A stretch of DNA of 64,000 bases from Stutzerimonas kunmingensis (GTDB lineage Bacteria > Pseudomonadota > Gammaproteobacteria > Pseudomonadales > Pseudomonadaceae). The stretch spans positions 21,895 to 85,894 of the forward strand of contig NZ_JACXXG010000019.1 in the NCBI RefSeq assembly GCF_014764705.1, given 5' to 3'. Of the stretch, positions 51,960 to 63,181 are shown piece after piece. A program made the position numbers and the translations under genes. Each line of letters begins with the position of its first letter. Position 1 is the first letter of the stretch. Under the pieces are notes generated by a model. The model saw only the letters and a program-made list of their open reading frames with translations. It was not told the origin of the DNA and did not search any database.

Positions 51960-52314
51960 AGAGTCGATCTGTAAGCCGGGTTCTGTCGAGGACAGCCATT
52001 CCTCTACGACAGCCATCGCTGACTGCCTCTAGCAACCTACCCGGATCCAGCGCGGGCCACGCCGATGGATCCCTATTTGGTCTTGCTCCAAGTGGGGTTT
52101 ACCTAGCCACGGACTGTTGCCAGCCGCGCGGTGCGCTCTTACCGCACCTTTTCACCCTTACCGGCACCGAAGTGCTTAGGCGGTTATTTTCTGCGGCACT
52201 TTCCGTAGGCTCGCGCCTCCCAGGCGTTACCTGGCACTTCGCCCTATGGAGCCCGGACTTTCCTCCCTCCCTTTTTGCGGAACAAAAAGAGACAGCGACT
52301 GTCCGATCGACTCT
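51960..52314 (-). ncRNA. rnpB: RNase P RNA, bacterial type A
   Basis: The minus strand reads AGAGTCGATCGGACAG at its 5' end, includes the hallmark block GAGGAAAGTCCGGGCTCC and ends with ACAGAACCCGGCTTACAG and GATCGACTCT. The two termini are complementary (GAGTCGATC with GATCGACTC), which forms helix P1. The catalytic RNA trims tRNA 5' ends with the RnpA protein. Ends are estimated to within a few bases. Confidence 0.93.
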
Positions 52315-52386
52315 CCAGGCACCAGAGTATCGCCGCAACGCGCTGCCTGCAAGCTCACCAAGTGGCACGAGGCCCAGACCCAGCTC

Positions 52387-53250
52387 CTATTTGCGTTCCA
52401 GCGCCGCCTGGTACAACAGATTCTTACGCACACCGGTAATATCGGCTGCGATTGCGGCCGCCCGCTTGAGCGGCATTTCTGCCAACAGCAGATCGAGCAC
52501 CCGGAGCGCCTCTGCGCTCACCGCGCTCTCGTCTAGCGGAGCATGCCAACCCTCTACAAGCACCACGCACTCGCCGCGCTGCTGATTGCTGTCGGCCTCG
52601 ACCCACGCGTGCAACTCGCTCAGTGGCAGCCCTTTCAGCGTTTCGAACGTCTTGGTCAGCTCTCGGCCGAGCACGGCAATTCGATCGCCACCGAACACAT
52701 CTCGAAAGTCGCCAAGCGATTCCAGTATGCGGTGCGGAGCTTCGTAGAAGATCAGCGTACGCGGCTCTTCTTTCAGTGCTTCGAGCCGTGCACATCGTGC
52801 AGCTGCCTTGGCAGGCAGAAAGCCTTCGAAGATGAATCGATCCGAGGGCAACCCAGCCGCCGACAGTGCGGCGATCAGCGCACAAGCACCCGGCACCGGC
52901 ACCACTGCAACCCCAGCGGCACGCGCCTGGCGCACCAGGTGATATCCCGGATCGGAAATCAACGGCGTACCCGCATCGGAGATCAGCGCGACATTCTCTC
53001 CACCTTGCAACCGCCCGATGAATCGCCCCCCCTCTTCACGCTCGTTATGCTCGTGGCAAGCTGCCAGCGGCGTCTGAATACCGAAGTGCGCGAGCAACCG
53101 AGACGAGTGACGGGTATCCTCCGCGGCTATCAGCGACACCTCTCGCAGCACCCGCAGCGCTCGGGCACTGATGTCCTCCAGATTGCCGATCGGCGTGGCG
53201 ACGACATAAAGCGTCCCCATTCCGGAATTCGCACCACCGCTGGCAGTCAC
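52387..53250 (-). CDS. rsmI: 16S rRNA (cytidine-1402 2'-O)-methyltransferase
   Basis: A 287-residue tetrapyrrole-methylase-fold enzyme. The GTLYVVATPIGNLEDISARA opening, the EDTRHS loop and the SDAGTPLISDPG motif are diagnostic of RsmI. It methylates the 2'-O of C1402, where RsmH adds an N4 methyl. The start may be GTG at 53250 (AGAGGT upstream) or ATG at 53220, which begins at the conserved part. It is divergent from lpoA, with about 125 bp for both promoters. Confidence 0.94.
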   Translation of the reverse strand: MTASGGANSGMGTLYVVATPIGNLEDISARALRVLREVSLIAAEDTRHSSRLLAHFGIQTPLAACHEHNEREEGGRFIGRLQGGENVALISDAGTPLISDPGYHLVRQARAAGVAVVPVPGACALIAALSAAGLPSDRFIFEGFLPAKAAARCARLEALKEEPRTLIFYEAPHRILESLGDFRDVFGGDRIAVLGRELTKTFETLKGLPLSELHAWVEADSNQQRGECVVLVEGWHAPLDESAVSAEALRVLDLLLAEMPLKRAAAIAADITGVRKNLLYQAALERK

Positions 53251-53374
53251 AAGGGCTTACCTCTGTCACGGAAATGCGCATTGTAGCCCGATTCACCGCC
53301 GCAACATCGCCGCCACTTCAGCGCTTGGGTACAATCCCCCAACACTCGCCAGTGCTTTCAGGAACGATCAAACA

Positions 53375-55177
53375 ATGGCTTGCTTACGCCCCCTTCTACT
53401 CCTGTGCGTCGCAATCATGCTCGCGGCTTGCGCCAGCTCTCCCTCTTCGACATTGGGCGAACTGCCTCGCACACCACAGGCTTCCACCCAGCAACTGCTG
53501 GAGAAAGCCGACCAAAGCGACCCCGAACAAGCCGTGCAGTTGCGCCTGGCCGCCGCCGACCAGAGCATCCAACAGGGCAACCATGCCCAGGCTCGCAGCA
53601 TTCTGGAAAAGGTTCAGCTGGATACACTGAAACCAGCGCAGCAGATCTTCGCATTGACACTGCAGGCCGAAATCGCACTAGCCGATGGCAAACCGGAACA
53701 AGCCGAGCAAGCACTGCAGCACCCTGCGTTTGAACGCCTGGGCGAGCTACCAGTGGCGCAGCAGGTTCGTAGCCAGCTGGCGCGGGCGGAAGCGCTGGAG
53801 GCGACCGACAAGCCCCTCGCCGCTGCGCGCGAACGGGTTTTCACTGCTCCACTCCTGAGTGGCGAGCAAGCCAGAACCAACCACGAAGCCATCTGGAAAC
53901 TCATATCCGCACTTCCCGAGCAGCAACTGCAAGGCGCGGCAGATGACGATCTCGCCGGCTGGCAGTCGCTGGCGCTGTCACTGAAACGCGCCGGCACCGT
54001 TGCCCAGCAACAGCGCGCCATTGACGACTGGATTGCACAAAACCCCCAGCACCCTGCCGCAGAACAGCTCCCTGAGCCGCTGCAGAAACTTCGTGAGCTG
54101 GCCGATCAGCCCCTGAACAACATTGCACTGCTGCTCCCCATGGACGGCCAGCTGGCAAGCGTCGCTCGCGCCCTGCGTGACGGCTTCCTCGCGGCACACC
54201 TGCACGCGCAGCAATCCGGCCAGGCGCTGCGCATCGAGCTTTATGACAGCACCCGCATGACCTCCATCGACGAGTTCTACCGACAAGCCCAGGCTGCCGG
54301 CGTACAGCTGGTCGTGGGCCCGCTGGAAAAGGATCTGGTGCGCCAACTGGCCGAGAGGGATCAACTGCCGATCACGACACTCGCCCTGAACTACAGTGAC
54401 GCCGGTCAGAGCACCCCGCCCCAGCTGTTCCAGTTCGGCCTGGCTGCCGAGGACGAAGCCCGCGAGGTCGCCCGCCGTGCATGGGCGGACGGCCATCGCC
54501 GCGCCATCGCACTGGCTCCTCGCGGAGACTGGGGCGGGCGGATTCTGGATGCCTTCCGCCAGAGCTGGGAAGAAGCCGGCGGAACACTGGTTGCAGCCGA
54601 GCCATTGGCCGAGCCCGTGCAACTCGCCAACCAGATCGCCGATCTGCTGCAACTGCGCAATAGCGAGAGTCGTGGCGGACGGGTCAGCAGCATCACTGAC
54701 GCCTCGACGAGCAACCAGCCCACTCGCCGGCAGGACGTCGACTTCCTGTTCTTGGCAGCCACTCCGCAGCAGGCCCAGCAAGTCCGACCCACCCTGATCT
54801 TCCAATATGCGGGCGACCTTCCGGTATACGCCACCTCTCACCTGCATGCGGCCAGCCACGATCGCACCCAGTACCTCGACCTCGAAGGCATTCGTTTCGC
54901 AGAAACCCCTTGGCTATTGAACGACCAACTTCCATTGCGCCAGGAAGTCGAGCAGAAATGGCCGCAGGCGGGCGGCAGTCTGGGTCGACTGTACGCAATG
55001 GGTGCGGACGCCTACCTTCTCGCGCCGCGGCTGAATCAACTGCTGGCACTTCCGGATACTCAACTCGATGGCCTCTCCGGCACGCTCAGCCTGAACCCGC
55101 AGCAGCGCATCGAGCGTCAGCTTCCATGGGCCGAGTTCCGCGACGGCGAGGTCCAGCGCCTGGACAACATGCAGTAA
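53375..55177 (+). CDS. lpoA: penicillin-binding protein activator, LpoA/LppC family lipoprotein
   Basis: A 600-residue lipoprotein (lipobox LAAC, Cys19). A helical TPR-like N-terminal half (to about 245) precedes a periplasmic-binding-protein-like half with NIALLLPMDGQLASVARALRDGF. In E. coli LpoA activates PBP1a from the outer membrane. The gene order lpoA-yraN-diaA-dolP matches that of E. coli, supporting the assignment. Whether this organism's PBP1a uses it is inference. Start at 53375, with AGGA upstream. Confidence 0.9.
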   Translation: MACLRPLLLLCVAIMLAACASSPSSTLGELPRTPQASTQQLLEKADQSDPEQAVQLRLAAADQSIQQGNHAQARSILEKVQLDTLKPAQQIFALTLQAEIALADGKPEQAEQALQHPAFERLGELPVAQQVRSQLARAEALEATDKPLAAARERVFTAPLLSGEQARTNHEAIWKLISALPEQQLQGAADDDLAGWQSLALSLKRAGTVAQQQRAIDDWIAQNPQHPAAEQLPEPLQKLRELADQPLNNIALLLPMDGQLASVARALRDGFLAAHLHAQQSGQALRIELYDSTRMTSIDEFYRQAQAAGVQLVVGPLEKDLVRQLAERDQLPITTLALNYSDAGQSTPPQLFQFGLAAEDEAREVARRAWADGHRRAIALAPRGDWGGRILDAFRQSWEEAGGTLVAAEPLAEPVQLANQIADLLQLRNSESRGGRVSSITDASTSNQPTRRQDVDFLFLAATPQQAQQVRPTLIFQYAGDLPVYATSHLHAASHDRTQYLDLEGIRFAETPWLLNDQLPLRQEVEQKWPQAGGSLGRLYAMGADAYLLAPRLNQLLALPDTQLDGLSGTLSLNPQQRIERQLPWAEFRDGEVQRLDNMQ

Positions 55178-55539
55178 TGAGCGACAGCCAGAGCAGCGGG
55201 CGCTTTGCCGAAGCACTCGCGTTGCGTCACCTGTGCGATCAGGGCCTGCGCCTGCTGACGCGCAACTGGTCCTGTCGCAGCGGCGAGCTTGATCTGGTCA
55301 TGCTCGACGGCGATACAGTAGTATTCGTCGAGGTCCGCTACAGGCGCTACGCCGCCTGGGGTGGCGCCCTTGAAAGCATCGATGCGCGCAAGCAGCAGAA
55401 GCTGATCAAGGCTGCCCAGCTCTTCCTGCAGAAGGAAAGCCGATGGGCCCGGAGCCCTTGTCGCTTCGACGTCGTTGCGATCACATCAGCCGGGCAGACC
55501 GAGAATCTGAACTGGATCCGCAACGCATTTGATAGCTGA
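55177..55539 (+). CDS. yraN: YraN (UPF0102) family nuclease-like protein
   Basis: A 120-residue protein of the UPF0102 family, with a restriction-endonuclease-like fold. The core appears as LTRNWSCRSGELDLVMLDGDTVVFVEVRYR, where the acidic residues would bind metal. Its role is not established. Its ATG overlaps the lpoA stop as TAATG. Full family length. Confidence 0.92.
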   Translation: MSDSQSSGRFAEALALRHLCDQGLRLLTRNWSCRSGELDLVMLDGDTVVFVEVRYRRYAAWGGALESIDARKQQKLIKAAQLFLQKESRWARSPCRFDVVAITSAGQTENLNWIRNAFDS

Positions 55540-55585
55540 ACGATTCATTACGCAGCGACTGCTGCACGATGCCGCCCAGCCCTAG

Positions 55586-56817
<1,232 letters not shown>

Positions 56818-56856
56818 CCGACTTTGGCGCCCGATAGGCCCGGGCGCCGCGCTCGC

Positions 56857-57255
56857 CTACTTGACCACCTTCAAACTCGGACGTCCGCCCGGCCGCGGCG
56901 CATCATCACCACCGCTCTCGCTTGGCGCATCGTCGTCCGGCGGCGTCGGCTCGATCTCGAACACCATGCCCTGCCCATTTTCCCTGGCATAGATGGCCAT
57001 CACAGCAGCGGACGGTACGTTCAACGAGTGAGCAACGCCACCGAAACGCCCCTCGAAGCTGATCGCCTCATTATCCATGTGCAGGTGGCGTATGGCGCTT
57101 GGCGCAACGTTCAGCACGATCTGCCCGTCACTGGCGAACCCGGCAGGGACCTGCACGCCGGGATAATCGACGTTGACCAGCAAGTGCGGCGTGCAATCAT
57201 TGTCCACGATCCACTCGTAGAGCGCCCTGACTAGATAGGGGCGACTTGAATTCAT
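56857..57255 (-). CDS. sspB: ClpXP adaptor protein SspB
   Basis: A 132-residue adaptor that delivers ssrA-tagged proteins to ClpXP. It has the conserved N-terminal RPYLVRALYEWIVDN, the substrate-binding beta core with GRFGGVAHSLNVP, a flexible acidic linker and the C-terminal XB tail PSLKVVK that binds ClpX. It lies 12 bp downstream of sspA in the same direction, so both are co-transcribed. Normal length. Confidence 0.96.
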   Translation of the reverse strand: MNSSRPYLVRALYEWIVDNDCTPHLLVNVDYPGVQVPAGFASDGQIVLNVAPSAIRHLHMDNEAISFEGRFGGVAHSLNVPSAAVMAIYARENGQGMVFEIEPTPPDDDAPSESGGDDAPRPGGRPSLKVVK

Positions 57256-57267
57256 GGGAACCCTCTC

Positions 57268-57885
57268 TCAGCGCATGTTGCGCTCGACGGCGGAAAGACT
57301 GGCCTGAAAGGCCTCGCGGGCGAAACTGCGCTCCATATAGTCAAGCAACGGCTTGGCAGCTCGAGGCAACTCGATACCGAGTCTGGGCAAACGCCAGAGG
57401 ATAGGCAACAGGCAGCAGTCGACGAGACTGATCTCGTCACTCATGAAATACGGCTTTTCCGCGAATATCGGCGACACGCCGGTCAAGCTTTCACGAAGCT
57501 CTTTGCGCGCCTGCGCGCGTTCCGGCTCAGCGGTACGCTGGTCAAGGATACGGTCGGCCAGCGAACACCAATCTCGCTGAATACGATGAACCAGCAGGCG
57601 AGTATTCGCCCGCGCAACCGGATAGACCGGCAATAAAGGGGGATGGGGGTAACGCTCTTCCAGATATTCCAGAATCACACCCGGCTCATACAGTGCCAGA
57701 TCGCGATCCACCAGCGTCGGAACACTGGCATACGGGTTCACCTCGGCCAGCTTGGCGGGACACTGCCCCGCCTCGACGTCAAGTATGTCCACACTGACGC
57801 CTTTCTCTGCGAGCACGAGACGAACGCGATGGGAATAGTGGTCGGCGGGATCGGAGTAGCAGCCCAACCGATTGGTTGCAGCCAT
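57268..57885 (-). CDS. sspA: stringent starvation protein A
   Basis: A 205-residue glutathione-S-transferase-fold protein that binds RNA polymerase and reshapes transcription on starvation. The N-terminal thioredoxin-like part reads [23 protein letters not shown], and [36 protein letters not shown] is the SspA signature. It is the first gene of the sspAB pair. Confidence 0.96.
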   Translation of the reverse strand: MAATNRLGCYSDPADHYSHRVRLVLAEKGVSVDILDVEAGQCPAKLAEVNPYASVPTLVDRDLALYEPGVILEYLEERYPHPPLLPVYPVARANTRLLVHRIQRDWCSLADRILDQRTAEPERAQARKELRESLTGVSPIFAEKPYFMSDEISLVDCCLLPILWRLPRLGIELPRAAKPLLDYMERSFAREAFQASLSAVERNMR

Positions 57886-57973
57886 AGGTCCTTCCTCACT
57901 CTTTTATCTTGAAGCAGAAAAAACACGCGCGCCCAGAGGGCGCGCGCAGGGTACAGCAGTTGCGGCTTGCAGC

Positions 57974-58753
57974 TTAGTGAACGTCTTTCCAGTACTCACG
58001 CTTGAGCAGGTAAGCGAACACGAAGAACACCGCCAGGAACAGCAACACATAGGTACCGATACGCTGGCTCTCCAGCTTGACCGGGTTTGCCGAATAGGCA
58101 AGGAAGGTCACCAGGTTCTTGATCTTCTCGTCGTACTCGGCCTCGGAGAGTGTGCCGGTACCAGGCTCGACGACCATCTGATCGCATGCCTCCTCGGTGA
58201 TCGGTGTGCCGGTCAGAGGATCGAACTGCTTGCGACCGTCTTCGACCACCTGCACCTGCTTGCAGCCCACGACGCGACGCCCCTGAAGCGGAGCCAGCAC
58301 GTGCGGCATACCCACGTTCGGGAAGACCGTGTTGTTGACGCCATAAGGGCGGGCCGGATCTTCGTAGAAACTGCGCATGTAGGTGTACAGCCAGTCGTTG
58401 CCGCGAACGCGAGCAACCAGGGTCAGGTCCGGCGGAGCGGCACCAAACCAGACTTTGGCGTCATCAGCCTTCATGCCGATCTTCATGTGATCGCCAAACT
58501 TGGCATCAGCAAAGACGATGTTGTCCATCATGACCTCTTCGGGAATACCGAGGTCAGTGGCAACACGCTCATAACGCTGGTACTGCGCGCTATGACAACC
58601 CATGCAGTAGTTGGCGAAAGTCTTCAGACCGTCCTGCATGGCCGCTTTGTCAGTCAGGTCGATATCGACCTTATCCAAGTGCACCTCGGTCCCTGCAGCG
58701 GAGGCAAAGACCGGCAGGATTGCAAGAATCAATGCAGCAAATTGCTTTTTCAT
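57974..58753 (-). CDS. petC: cytochrome c1 subunit of the bc1 complex
   Basis: A 259-residue subunit that passes electrons from Rieske protein to cytochrome c. Signal peptide (1-19), haem-binding CMGCH (Cys50, Cys53, His54), and a C-terminal membrane anchor. Axial Met ligand is in the PNVGMPHVLAP region. Its ATG overlaps the petB stop. Only a haem c domain is present, with cytochrome b encoded separately. Confidence 0.96.
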   Translation of the reverse strand: MKKQFAALILAILPVFASAAGTEVHLDKVDIDLTDKAAMQDGLKTFANYCMGCHSAQYQRYERVATDLGIPEEVMMDNIVFADAKFGDHMKIGMKADDAKVWFGAAPPDLTLVARVRGNDWLYTYMRSFYEDPARPYGVNNTVFPNVGMPHVLAPLQGRRVVGCKQVQVVEDGRKQFDPLTGTPITEEACDQMVVEPGTGTLSEAEYDEKIKNLVTFLAYSANPVKLESQRIGTYVLLFLAVFFVFAYLLKREYWKDVH

Positions 58754-59964
58754 CAGCCAGCCACCCTTTGCGGAACCACTTTGGTCTTCTCGAGCTTGGT
58801 ATAGAACGGCATCAGGATGAAGTAGCCGAAGTAGATAGCAGTACATATCCGCGCGAGCAGAGTGCGCTCGGGAGTCGGTGCAAGTACGCCAAGCACGCCG
58901 AGAATGATGAAGGATACACAGAACGCCAACAGCGTTACTTTGCTCATCCAACCCTTGTACTTCATGGATTTGACCGGGCTTCGATCCAACCAGGGCAACA
59001 CGAAGAGCACTGCGATCGCCGCCCCCATGGCAATAACGCCAAGCAGCTTATCCGGCACCGCGCGCAGAATCGCGTAGAACGGAGTGAAGTACCAAACAGG
59101 AGCAATGTGTGCCGGAGTCTTGAACGCGTTCGCCACTTCGAAGTTCGGCTTCTCAAGGAAATAGCCGCCCATCTCAGGGAAGAAGAACACGACCGCACAG
59201 AAGACGAAGAGGAATACTACGACACCGACAATGTCTTTAACGGTGTAGTAAGGGTGGAACGGGATGCCATCGAGCGGCACGCCATTCTCATCCTTGGTCT
59301 TCTTGATATCGACACCCATCGGGTTGTTCGAGCCAACCTCGTGCAGCGCCAGGATGTGCAGAACGACCAGGCCAAGAATGACGATTGGCAGCGCGATCAC
59401 GTGCAGCGCGAAGAAGCGGTTCAGCGTGATGCCTGAGATGAGGTAGTCACCGCGAATCCACTGGGTCAGGTCACCACCGATGACCGGAATGGCACCAAAC
59501 AGCGAGATGATTACCTGGGCACCCCAGTAGGACATCTGTCCCCAAGGCAGCAGATAGCCCATGAAGGCCTCAGCCATGAGCGCCAGATAGATCATCATGC
59601 CGAAGATCCACACCAGCTCGCGCGGCTTCTGATAGGAGCCGTAGAGGATCCCACGAAACATATGCAGATAGACCACCACGAAGAACGCAGACGCGCCCGT
59701 GGAGTGCAGGTAACGGATGATCCAGCCGTACTCAACGTCGCGCATGATGTATTCGACGGAGGCGAAGGCGCCCTCAGCCGAAGGCTCGAAGCTCATGGTC
59801 AGCCAGATACCGGTAAGTATCTGATTGACCAGTACGAGCAGCGCCAGCGAACCGAAGAAATACAGGAAGTTGAAGTTCTTGGGGGCGTAGTACTTCGAAA
59901 GATGGTCTTCCCACATCTTGGTCGCGGGGAAGCGGGCGTCGACCCATTCCATGAACTTGCTCAT
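58753..59964 (-). CDS. petB: cytochrome b subunit of the bc1 complex
   Basis: A 403-residue membrane subunit of about eight helices holding two haems b and the quinone sites. The haem-ligand helices include RYLHSTGASAFFVVVYLHMFRG and RFFALHVIALPIVILGLVVLHILALH; the PEWY-like motif is PVWYFTPFY, as in many proteobacteria. Overlapping TGATG junctions on both sides tie it to petA and petC. Confidence 0.97.
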   Translation of the reverse strand: MSKFMEWVDARFPATKMWEDHLSKYYAPKNFNFLYFFGSLALLVLVNQILTGIWLTMSFEPSAEGAFASVEYIMRDVEYGWIIRYLHSTGASAFFVVVYLHMFRGILYGSYQKPRELVWIFGMMIYLALMAEAFMGYLLPWGQMSYWGAQVIISLFGAIPVIGGDLTQWIRGDYLISGITLNRFFALHVIALPIVILGLVVLHILALHEVGSNNPMGVDIKKTKDENGVPLDGIPFHPYYTVKDIVGVVVFLFVFCAVVFFFPEMGGYFLEKPNFEVANAFKTPAHIAPVWYFTPFYAILRAVPDKLLGVIAMGAAIAVLFVLPWLDRSPVKSMKYKGWMSKVTLLAFCVSFIILGVLGVLAPTPERTLLARICTAIYFGYFILMPFYTKLEKTKVVPQRVAG

Positions 59965-60557
59965 CAGGCGTTCTCCTGGTCCACACCGATGATGATTACA
60001 TTATCGGTCTCGTACGAGTGCGGGGGCACCGGCAGGTTCAAGGGAGCTGGCTGCGACTTATAGACGCGACCGGCCATATCGTATTTGGAACCATGGCAAG
60101 GACAGAAATACCCACCAAGCCAATCGGCACCGAGATCGGCCGCAGCCACCTCAGGACGGAAGGACGGCGCACAGCCGAGGTGAGTACACAGACCGACCAC
60201 CACGAGCAACTCGGGCTTGATCGACCGGTTCTTCGGATCGACATAAGCAGGCTGCTCGGAAGCCTTGGACTCAGGATCGGCTACCTGGCCGGCAACCTTC
60301 TCCAGATTTCCGAGGACCTCGTCGGTCCGACGCACGATAAATACCGGCTGACCGCGCCACTCGGCGACCATCTGCTGCCCCGGCTCGATCTTGCTGATAT
60401 TTACCCTTACCGGCGCACCGGCCGCCTTGGCCTTGGCACTCGGGAACCACGATCCCACAAACGGGACCGCAGCACCCACCGCTCCTGCAGCGCCCACCAC
60501 CGAAGTGGCGGCCACAAGGAAGCGACGCCGGCCTGCATTCACGCCGTCATTGCTCAT
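59964..60557 (-). CDS. petA: ubiquinol-cytochrome c reductase iron-sulfur subunit (Rieske)
   Basis: A 197-residue Rieske subunit. A twin-Arg motif (GRRRFLVAA) and a membrane helix are followed by the [2Fe-2S] boxes CTHLGC (124-129) and CPCHG (152-156), giving ligands Cys124, His126, Cys152 and His155. First gene of the bc1 operon. Full length. Confidence 0.97.
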   Translation of the reverse strand: MSNDGVNAGRRRFLVAATSVVGAAGAVGAAVPFVGSWFPSAKAKAAGAPVRVNISKIEPGQQMVAEWRGQPVFIVRRTDEVLGNLEKVAGQVADPESKASEQPAYVDPKNRSIKPELLVVVGLCTHLGCAPSFRPEVAAADLGADWLGGYFCPCHGSKYDMAGRVYKSQPAPLNLPVPPHSYETDNVIIIGVDQENA

Positions 60558-60814
60558 TCAGTCGTCTCCCATCAGCTTCTTATGGCCTGCTTGACGCAGG
60601 CATGTACCACGTAAAATTGGGCCGCGAAAAATTCGCCAAATGGTAAAGAAAAGGCCTTCTTCTGACAAGGTAATAGCCTGTCACATAAGCCCTAATGCCC
60701 GGCCTTCAGGCTTTCCAGCGCGCGACACACTGTCGCACCGCCATATAAAAACGCACCCCCAAAAAAAAACGCCCAGCTCCGAACGAAACTGGGCGTTTCT
60801 TTTGAAAGCGCGAA
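60558..60814. other. intergenic region between petA and rpsI
   Basis: 257 bp with the bc1 operon promoter and the rpsI terminator hairpin. Plus-strand frames in it look like chance. Confidence 0.5.
60767..60798 (-). terminator. Rho-independent terminator after rpsI
   Basis: A 10-bp perfect stem AAACGCCCAG / CTGGGCGTTT with a 12-base loop and a run of A on the plus strand (60761-60769), read as T on the minus strand, placed 17 bp past the rpsI stop. Confidence 0.92.
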
Positions 60815-61207
60815 TTAGCGCTTGGAGTACTGCGGACGCTTGCGCGCTTTGCGCAGACCGACCTTCTTACGTTCCACTTCACGAGCGTCGCGAGTGACGA
60901 AGCCAGCCTTACGCAGCGGGCTGCGCAGAGTTTCGTCATACGAGATCAGAGCACGAGTGATACCGTGACGAATGGCACCGGCTTGACCGCTGACACCACC
61001 ACCGAGAACGGTGACGTAGATATCGAACTTCTCGACAGTCTCAGTCAGCTCCAGCGGCTGACGAACGACCATGCGGGCAGTTTCGCGACCGAAGAAGTTA
61101 TCCAGCTCACGGTTGTTGATGGAGATCTTGCCAGTACCCGGGCGCAGAAAGACGCGCGCGGTTGCAGTCTTGCGACGGCCAGTGCCGTAATTTTGAGTCG
61201 CCGACAT
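60815..61207 (-). CDS. rpsI: 30S ribosomal protein S9
   Basis: A 130-residue ribosomal protein with the [14 protein letters not shown] opening and the conserved basic tail [12 protein letters not shown] that reaches the P-site tRNA. It lies 14 bp after rplM and is co-transcribed with it. Confidence 0.99.
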   Translation of the reverse strand: MSATQNYGTGRRKTATARVFLRPGTGKISINNRELDNFFGRETARMVVRQPLELTETVEKFDIYVTVLGGGVSGQAGAIRHGITRALISYDETLRSPLRKAGFVTRDAREVERKKVGLRKARKRPQYSKR

Positions 61208-61221
61208 AATGAACTATTCCG

Positions 61222-61650
61222 TTAAATCTTCAGTTCTTGGGGCTGCTGAGCGGTGTGCGGGTGGCTGGCACCCTTGTACACCTTCAGCTTACGATACATG
61301 TCGCGACCCAGCGGGTTCTTCGGCAGCATGCCTTTGACCGCGGTCTCGATCACACGCTCGGGCGCCTTGGCGATCAGCTTCTCGAAGCTGATCGACTTGA
61401 TGCCACCCGGGAAACCGGAGTGAGAGTAGTACACCTTGTCTGTGGTCTTGGCACCAGTCACACGCACTTGCTCAGCGTTGATCACGACGATGTAATCGCC
61501 AGTATCCACGTGAGGGGTGTATTCCGGCTTGTGCTTGCCACGCAGGCGGCTAGCGATTTCGGTTGCCAGACGACCCAGGGTCTGGCCGGCAGCGTCGACG
61601 ACGAACCAGTCGCGCTTGACGGTTTCCGGTTTAGCAGTAAATGTCTTCAT
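61222..61650 (-). CDS. rplM: 50S ribosomal protein L13
   Basis: A 142-residue ribosomal protein. The [19 protein letters not shown] opening and [21 protein letters not shown] end are conserved. First gene of the rplM-rpsI operon, preceding the bc1 genes. Confidence 0.99.
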   Translation of the reverse strand: MKTFTAKPETVKRDWFVVDAAGQTLGRLATEIASRLRGKHKPEYTPHVDTGDYIVVINAEQVRVTGAKTTDKVYYSHSGFPGGIKSISFEKLIAKAPERVIETAVKGMLPKNPLGRDMYRKLKVYKGASHPHTAQQPQELKI

Positions 61651-62081
61651 TCGTTATAGCCTCAGGGGCCGCCCTGAAAATAAGACGGCGAATCTTACTG
61701 AATGGTGCTCGCCCTGGCAAGGCCAGGGCAGCCGGAAACAGACGCTATCGGGGGCTCGGGTCAGCGCGTCCGCCACGGCAGTGGTTCGGTAGGCTAGACA
61801 TCCCCTACCTTTGGCTTGCGTCGACAGGCTAGGCATCCCCGGCGACAGGCTGCGGAATTATCCTGATTACCAGCAAAATAGCAACCGACATTTATATTTA
61901 TCGAATTCCGCTACACCCGCTCTCAAGCAGGCACAGCCCACCAAACAGGGAGCCTCACTCCCTAGATCTGCCAGCGTGACATCCAGGGCATTTCGGATAC
62001 GTCGAACGCTCTCATGAGCACAAGCCGTCCCGTCTTCGTTAAGCTCTTCGGCACTCAGTCTCAGATCACGCGAGGTATTGC
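61651..62081. other. intergenic region between rplM and tas
   Basis: 431 bp. It holds the rplM promoter and a near-direct repeat of 15 bases, AGGCTAGACATCCCC (61791-61805) and AGGCTAGGCATCCCC (61826-61840), 35 bp apart. No convincing gene is seen. Confidence 0.5.
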
Positions 62082-63119
62082 ATGGAATATCGCTCACTCG
62101 GCCGCACAAATCTGAAAGTCAGTTCACTTTGCCTCGGCACCATGACATGGGGAGAACAGAACGACCAGGCCCAGGCATTCGCCCAGATCGACCGGGCGAA
62201 GACTGCCGGCATCAACTTCATAGATACGGCCGAGATGTACCCGGTGCCGCCGCGCCCGGAAACCTACGCAACCACTGAGCAATACATAGGAAATTACTTC
62301 CAGAGCCGGGGCGACAGAGCCGACTGGATCATAGCCACGAAGATCGCGGGACCCGGCAACGGCATTACCCACATTCGCGACGGTCAACCCAAATTCAATC
62401 GCGAACAGATCCGCACCGCGCTCGATAACAGCCTTCGGCGCCTGCAAACCGACTGGATCGACCTGTACCAGCTACATTGGCCGGAACGCAGCACCAACTT
62501 TTTCGGGCAGCTGGGCTACCGACATCAAGATGGCGACTTCACTCCACTGGAAGAAACTCTCGAAGCGCTCGATGCCGAAGTCAAAGCGGGCAAAATCCGC
62601 CACATCGGCCTGTCCAACGAAACACCTTGGGGCGCGATGAAATACCTGCAATTAGCCGAAGCTCGCGGCTTGCCGCGTTCGGTTTCGATACAGAACCCTT
62701 ATAACCTGCTCAATCGCAGTTTCGAGGTTGGCCTGGCGGAAATCAGCATCCGCGAACAATGCGGCCTACTCGCGTACTCGCCACTGGCATTCGGCATGCT
62801 CAGCGGCAAATACGAGAACGGTGCTCGCCCTGCCAGCGCGCGCCTCACGCTCTTTGAACGCTTCGCACGTTATAACAACCCCCAGGCCAAAGCCGCATGC
62901 TCTCGGTACGTTAAACTGGCTCGCGAGCATGGACTGGATCCAGCACAGATGGCGCTTGCGTATGTCACAGCGCAACCCTTCGTCACCAGCAATATCATCG
63001 GCGCGACATCACTAGAGCAACTTGAGTCGAATATCCGTAGCGCCGAAATTACGCTCTCGAGTGAAGTGCTAGCCGCAATTGAAGCGATCCACACAGAACA
63101 GCCGAATCCAGCCCCCTAA
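62082..63119 (+). CDS. tas: aldo/keto reductase (Tas-like)
   Basis: A 345-residue (alpha/beta)8 NADPH-dependent oxidoreductase. The opening LGRTNLKVSSLCLGTMTWGEQN and the DTAEMYPVPPR motif are characteristic of Tas proteins, with catalytic Asp/Tyr in the second and Lys near the KIAG segment. The physiological substrate is unknown. The ATG at 62082 follows an AGG. In Pseudomonas a tas-like gene follows rplM. Confidence 0.9.
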   Translation: MEYRSLGRTNLKVSSLCLGTMTWGEQNDQAQAFAQIDRAKTAGINFIDTAEMYPVPPRPETYATTEQYIGNYFQSRGDRADWIIATKIAGPGNGITHIRDGQPKFNREQIRTALDNSLRRLQTDWIDLYQLHWPERSTNFFGQLGYRHQDGDFTPLEETLEALDAEVKAGKIRHIGLSNETPWGAMKYLQLAEARGLPRSVSIQNPYNLLNRSFEVGLAEISIREQCGLLAYSPLAFGMLSGKYENGARPASARLTLFERFARYNNPQAKAACSRYVKLAREHGLDPAQMALAYVTAQPFVTSNIIGATSLEQLESNIRSAEITLSSEVLAAIEAIHTEQPNPAP

Positions 63120-63181
63120 GCCCCTTCACGAAGCACCGACTACTGCGCACCGGCAACAACGAGCACAAAGGAATCACTAGC

